Below are positions 5,449-5,478 of a stretch of DNA of 5,478 nt, piece by piece; the first letter of the stretch is position 1; every line of letters begins with the position of its first letter. The stretch is from assembly GCA_903911805.1 (NCBI GenBank), contig CAIWET010000317.1, positions 1 to 5,478 of the forward strand, given 5' to 3'. This DNA is from an uncultured Ignavibacteria bacterium. Its GTDB lineage: Bacteria; Bacteroidota; Ignavibacteria; Kapaibacteriales; UBA2268. The notes under the pieces were generated by a model that saw nothing but the letters and a program-made list of their open reading frames with translations, was not told the DNA's origin and did no database searches. The position numbers were made by a program, and so were the translations under genes.

Positions 5449-5478
5449 AAATTGGAGTATGTTGAATAAATAATCTAA

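Noticed and set aside
5459..5473. Start of a rightward gene (GGAG followed by ATG at 5459)
   Set aside because: The frame closes after four codons (ATG TTG AAT AAA TAA), so it cannot be a gene start.

Overview
This is a low-GC bacterial window of 5.5 kb. Two genes (icmF and acd) have A-rich leaders or only a modest Shine-Dalgarno sequence, and icmF encodes a fused isobutyryl-CoA mutase. Together these suggest a member of the Bacteroidota/Ignavibacteriota (FCB) neighbourhood. The taxonomic placement is inference from style; no rRNA or marker gene is present.

Layout, left to right: (1) a small ArsR-type winged-helix regulator on the + strand (16-330). (2) A strong hairpin terminator (stem 332-359) with a T-tract on both strands, shared by the convergent transcription units. 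(3) A type II toxin-antitoxin pair on the - strand, with a 69-aa antitoxin (890-681) followed by a RelE/YafQ-like toxin (688-419) overlapping it by 8 nt. It has its own promoter/operator candidate at 913-948. (4) icmF on the - strand (4188-949), 1079 aa, with a B12-binding domain, a G-protein chaperone domain and a mutase barrel in one chain. (5) acd on the - strand (5357-4215), an acyl-CoA dehydrogenase 26 bp upstream of icmF. (6) A 121-bp A/T-rich region at the right edge holding the likely operon promoter inside a 10-bp inverted repeat.

Metabolic logic: IcmF interconverts isobutyryl-CoA and n-butyryl-CoA, and a short-chain acyl-CoA dehydrogenase would oxidise the linear product to crotonyl-CoA. 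The acd-icmF operon is therefore best read as a valine/isobutyrate (branched C4 acyl-CoA) degradation module feeding beta-oxidation.

The most interesting observation is that the toxin-antitoxin module is bracketed by a perfect 23-bp direct repeat (379-401 and 949-971). The right copy is the last six codons plus stop of icmF. The left copy is a non-coding duplicate lying 19 nt before the terminator stem. The 547 bp between the copies are about 23% G+C, against about 37% in sampled lines of icmF. The simplest reading is that a roughly 570-bp toxin-antitoxin unit inserted at the 3' end of icmF, regenerated the gene end, and separated icmF from its own terminator. No transposase or integrase is present, so the unit would be a very small, non-autonomous mobile cassette or a product of short-repeat recombination.
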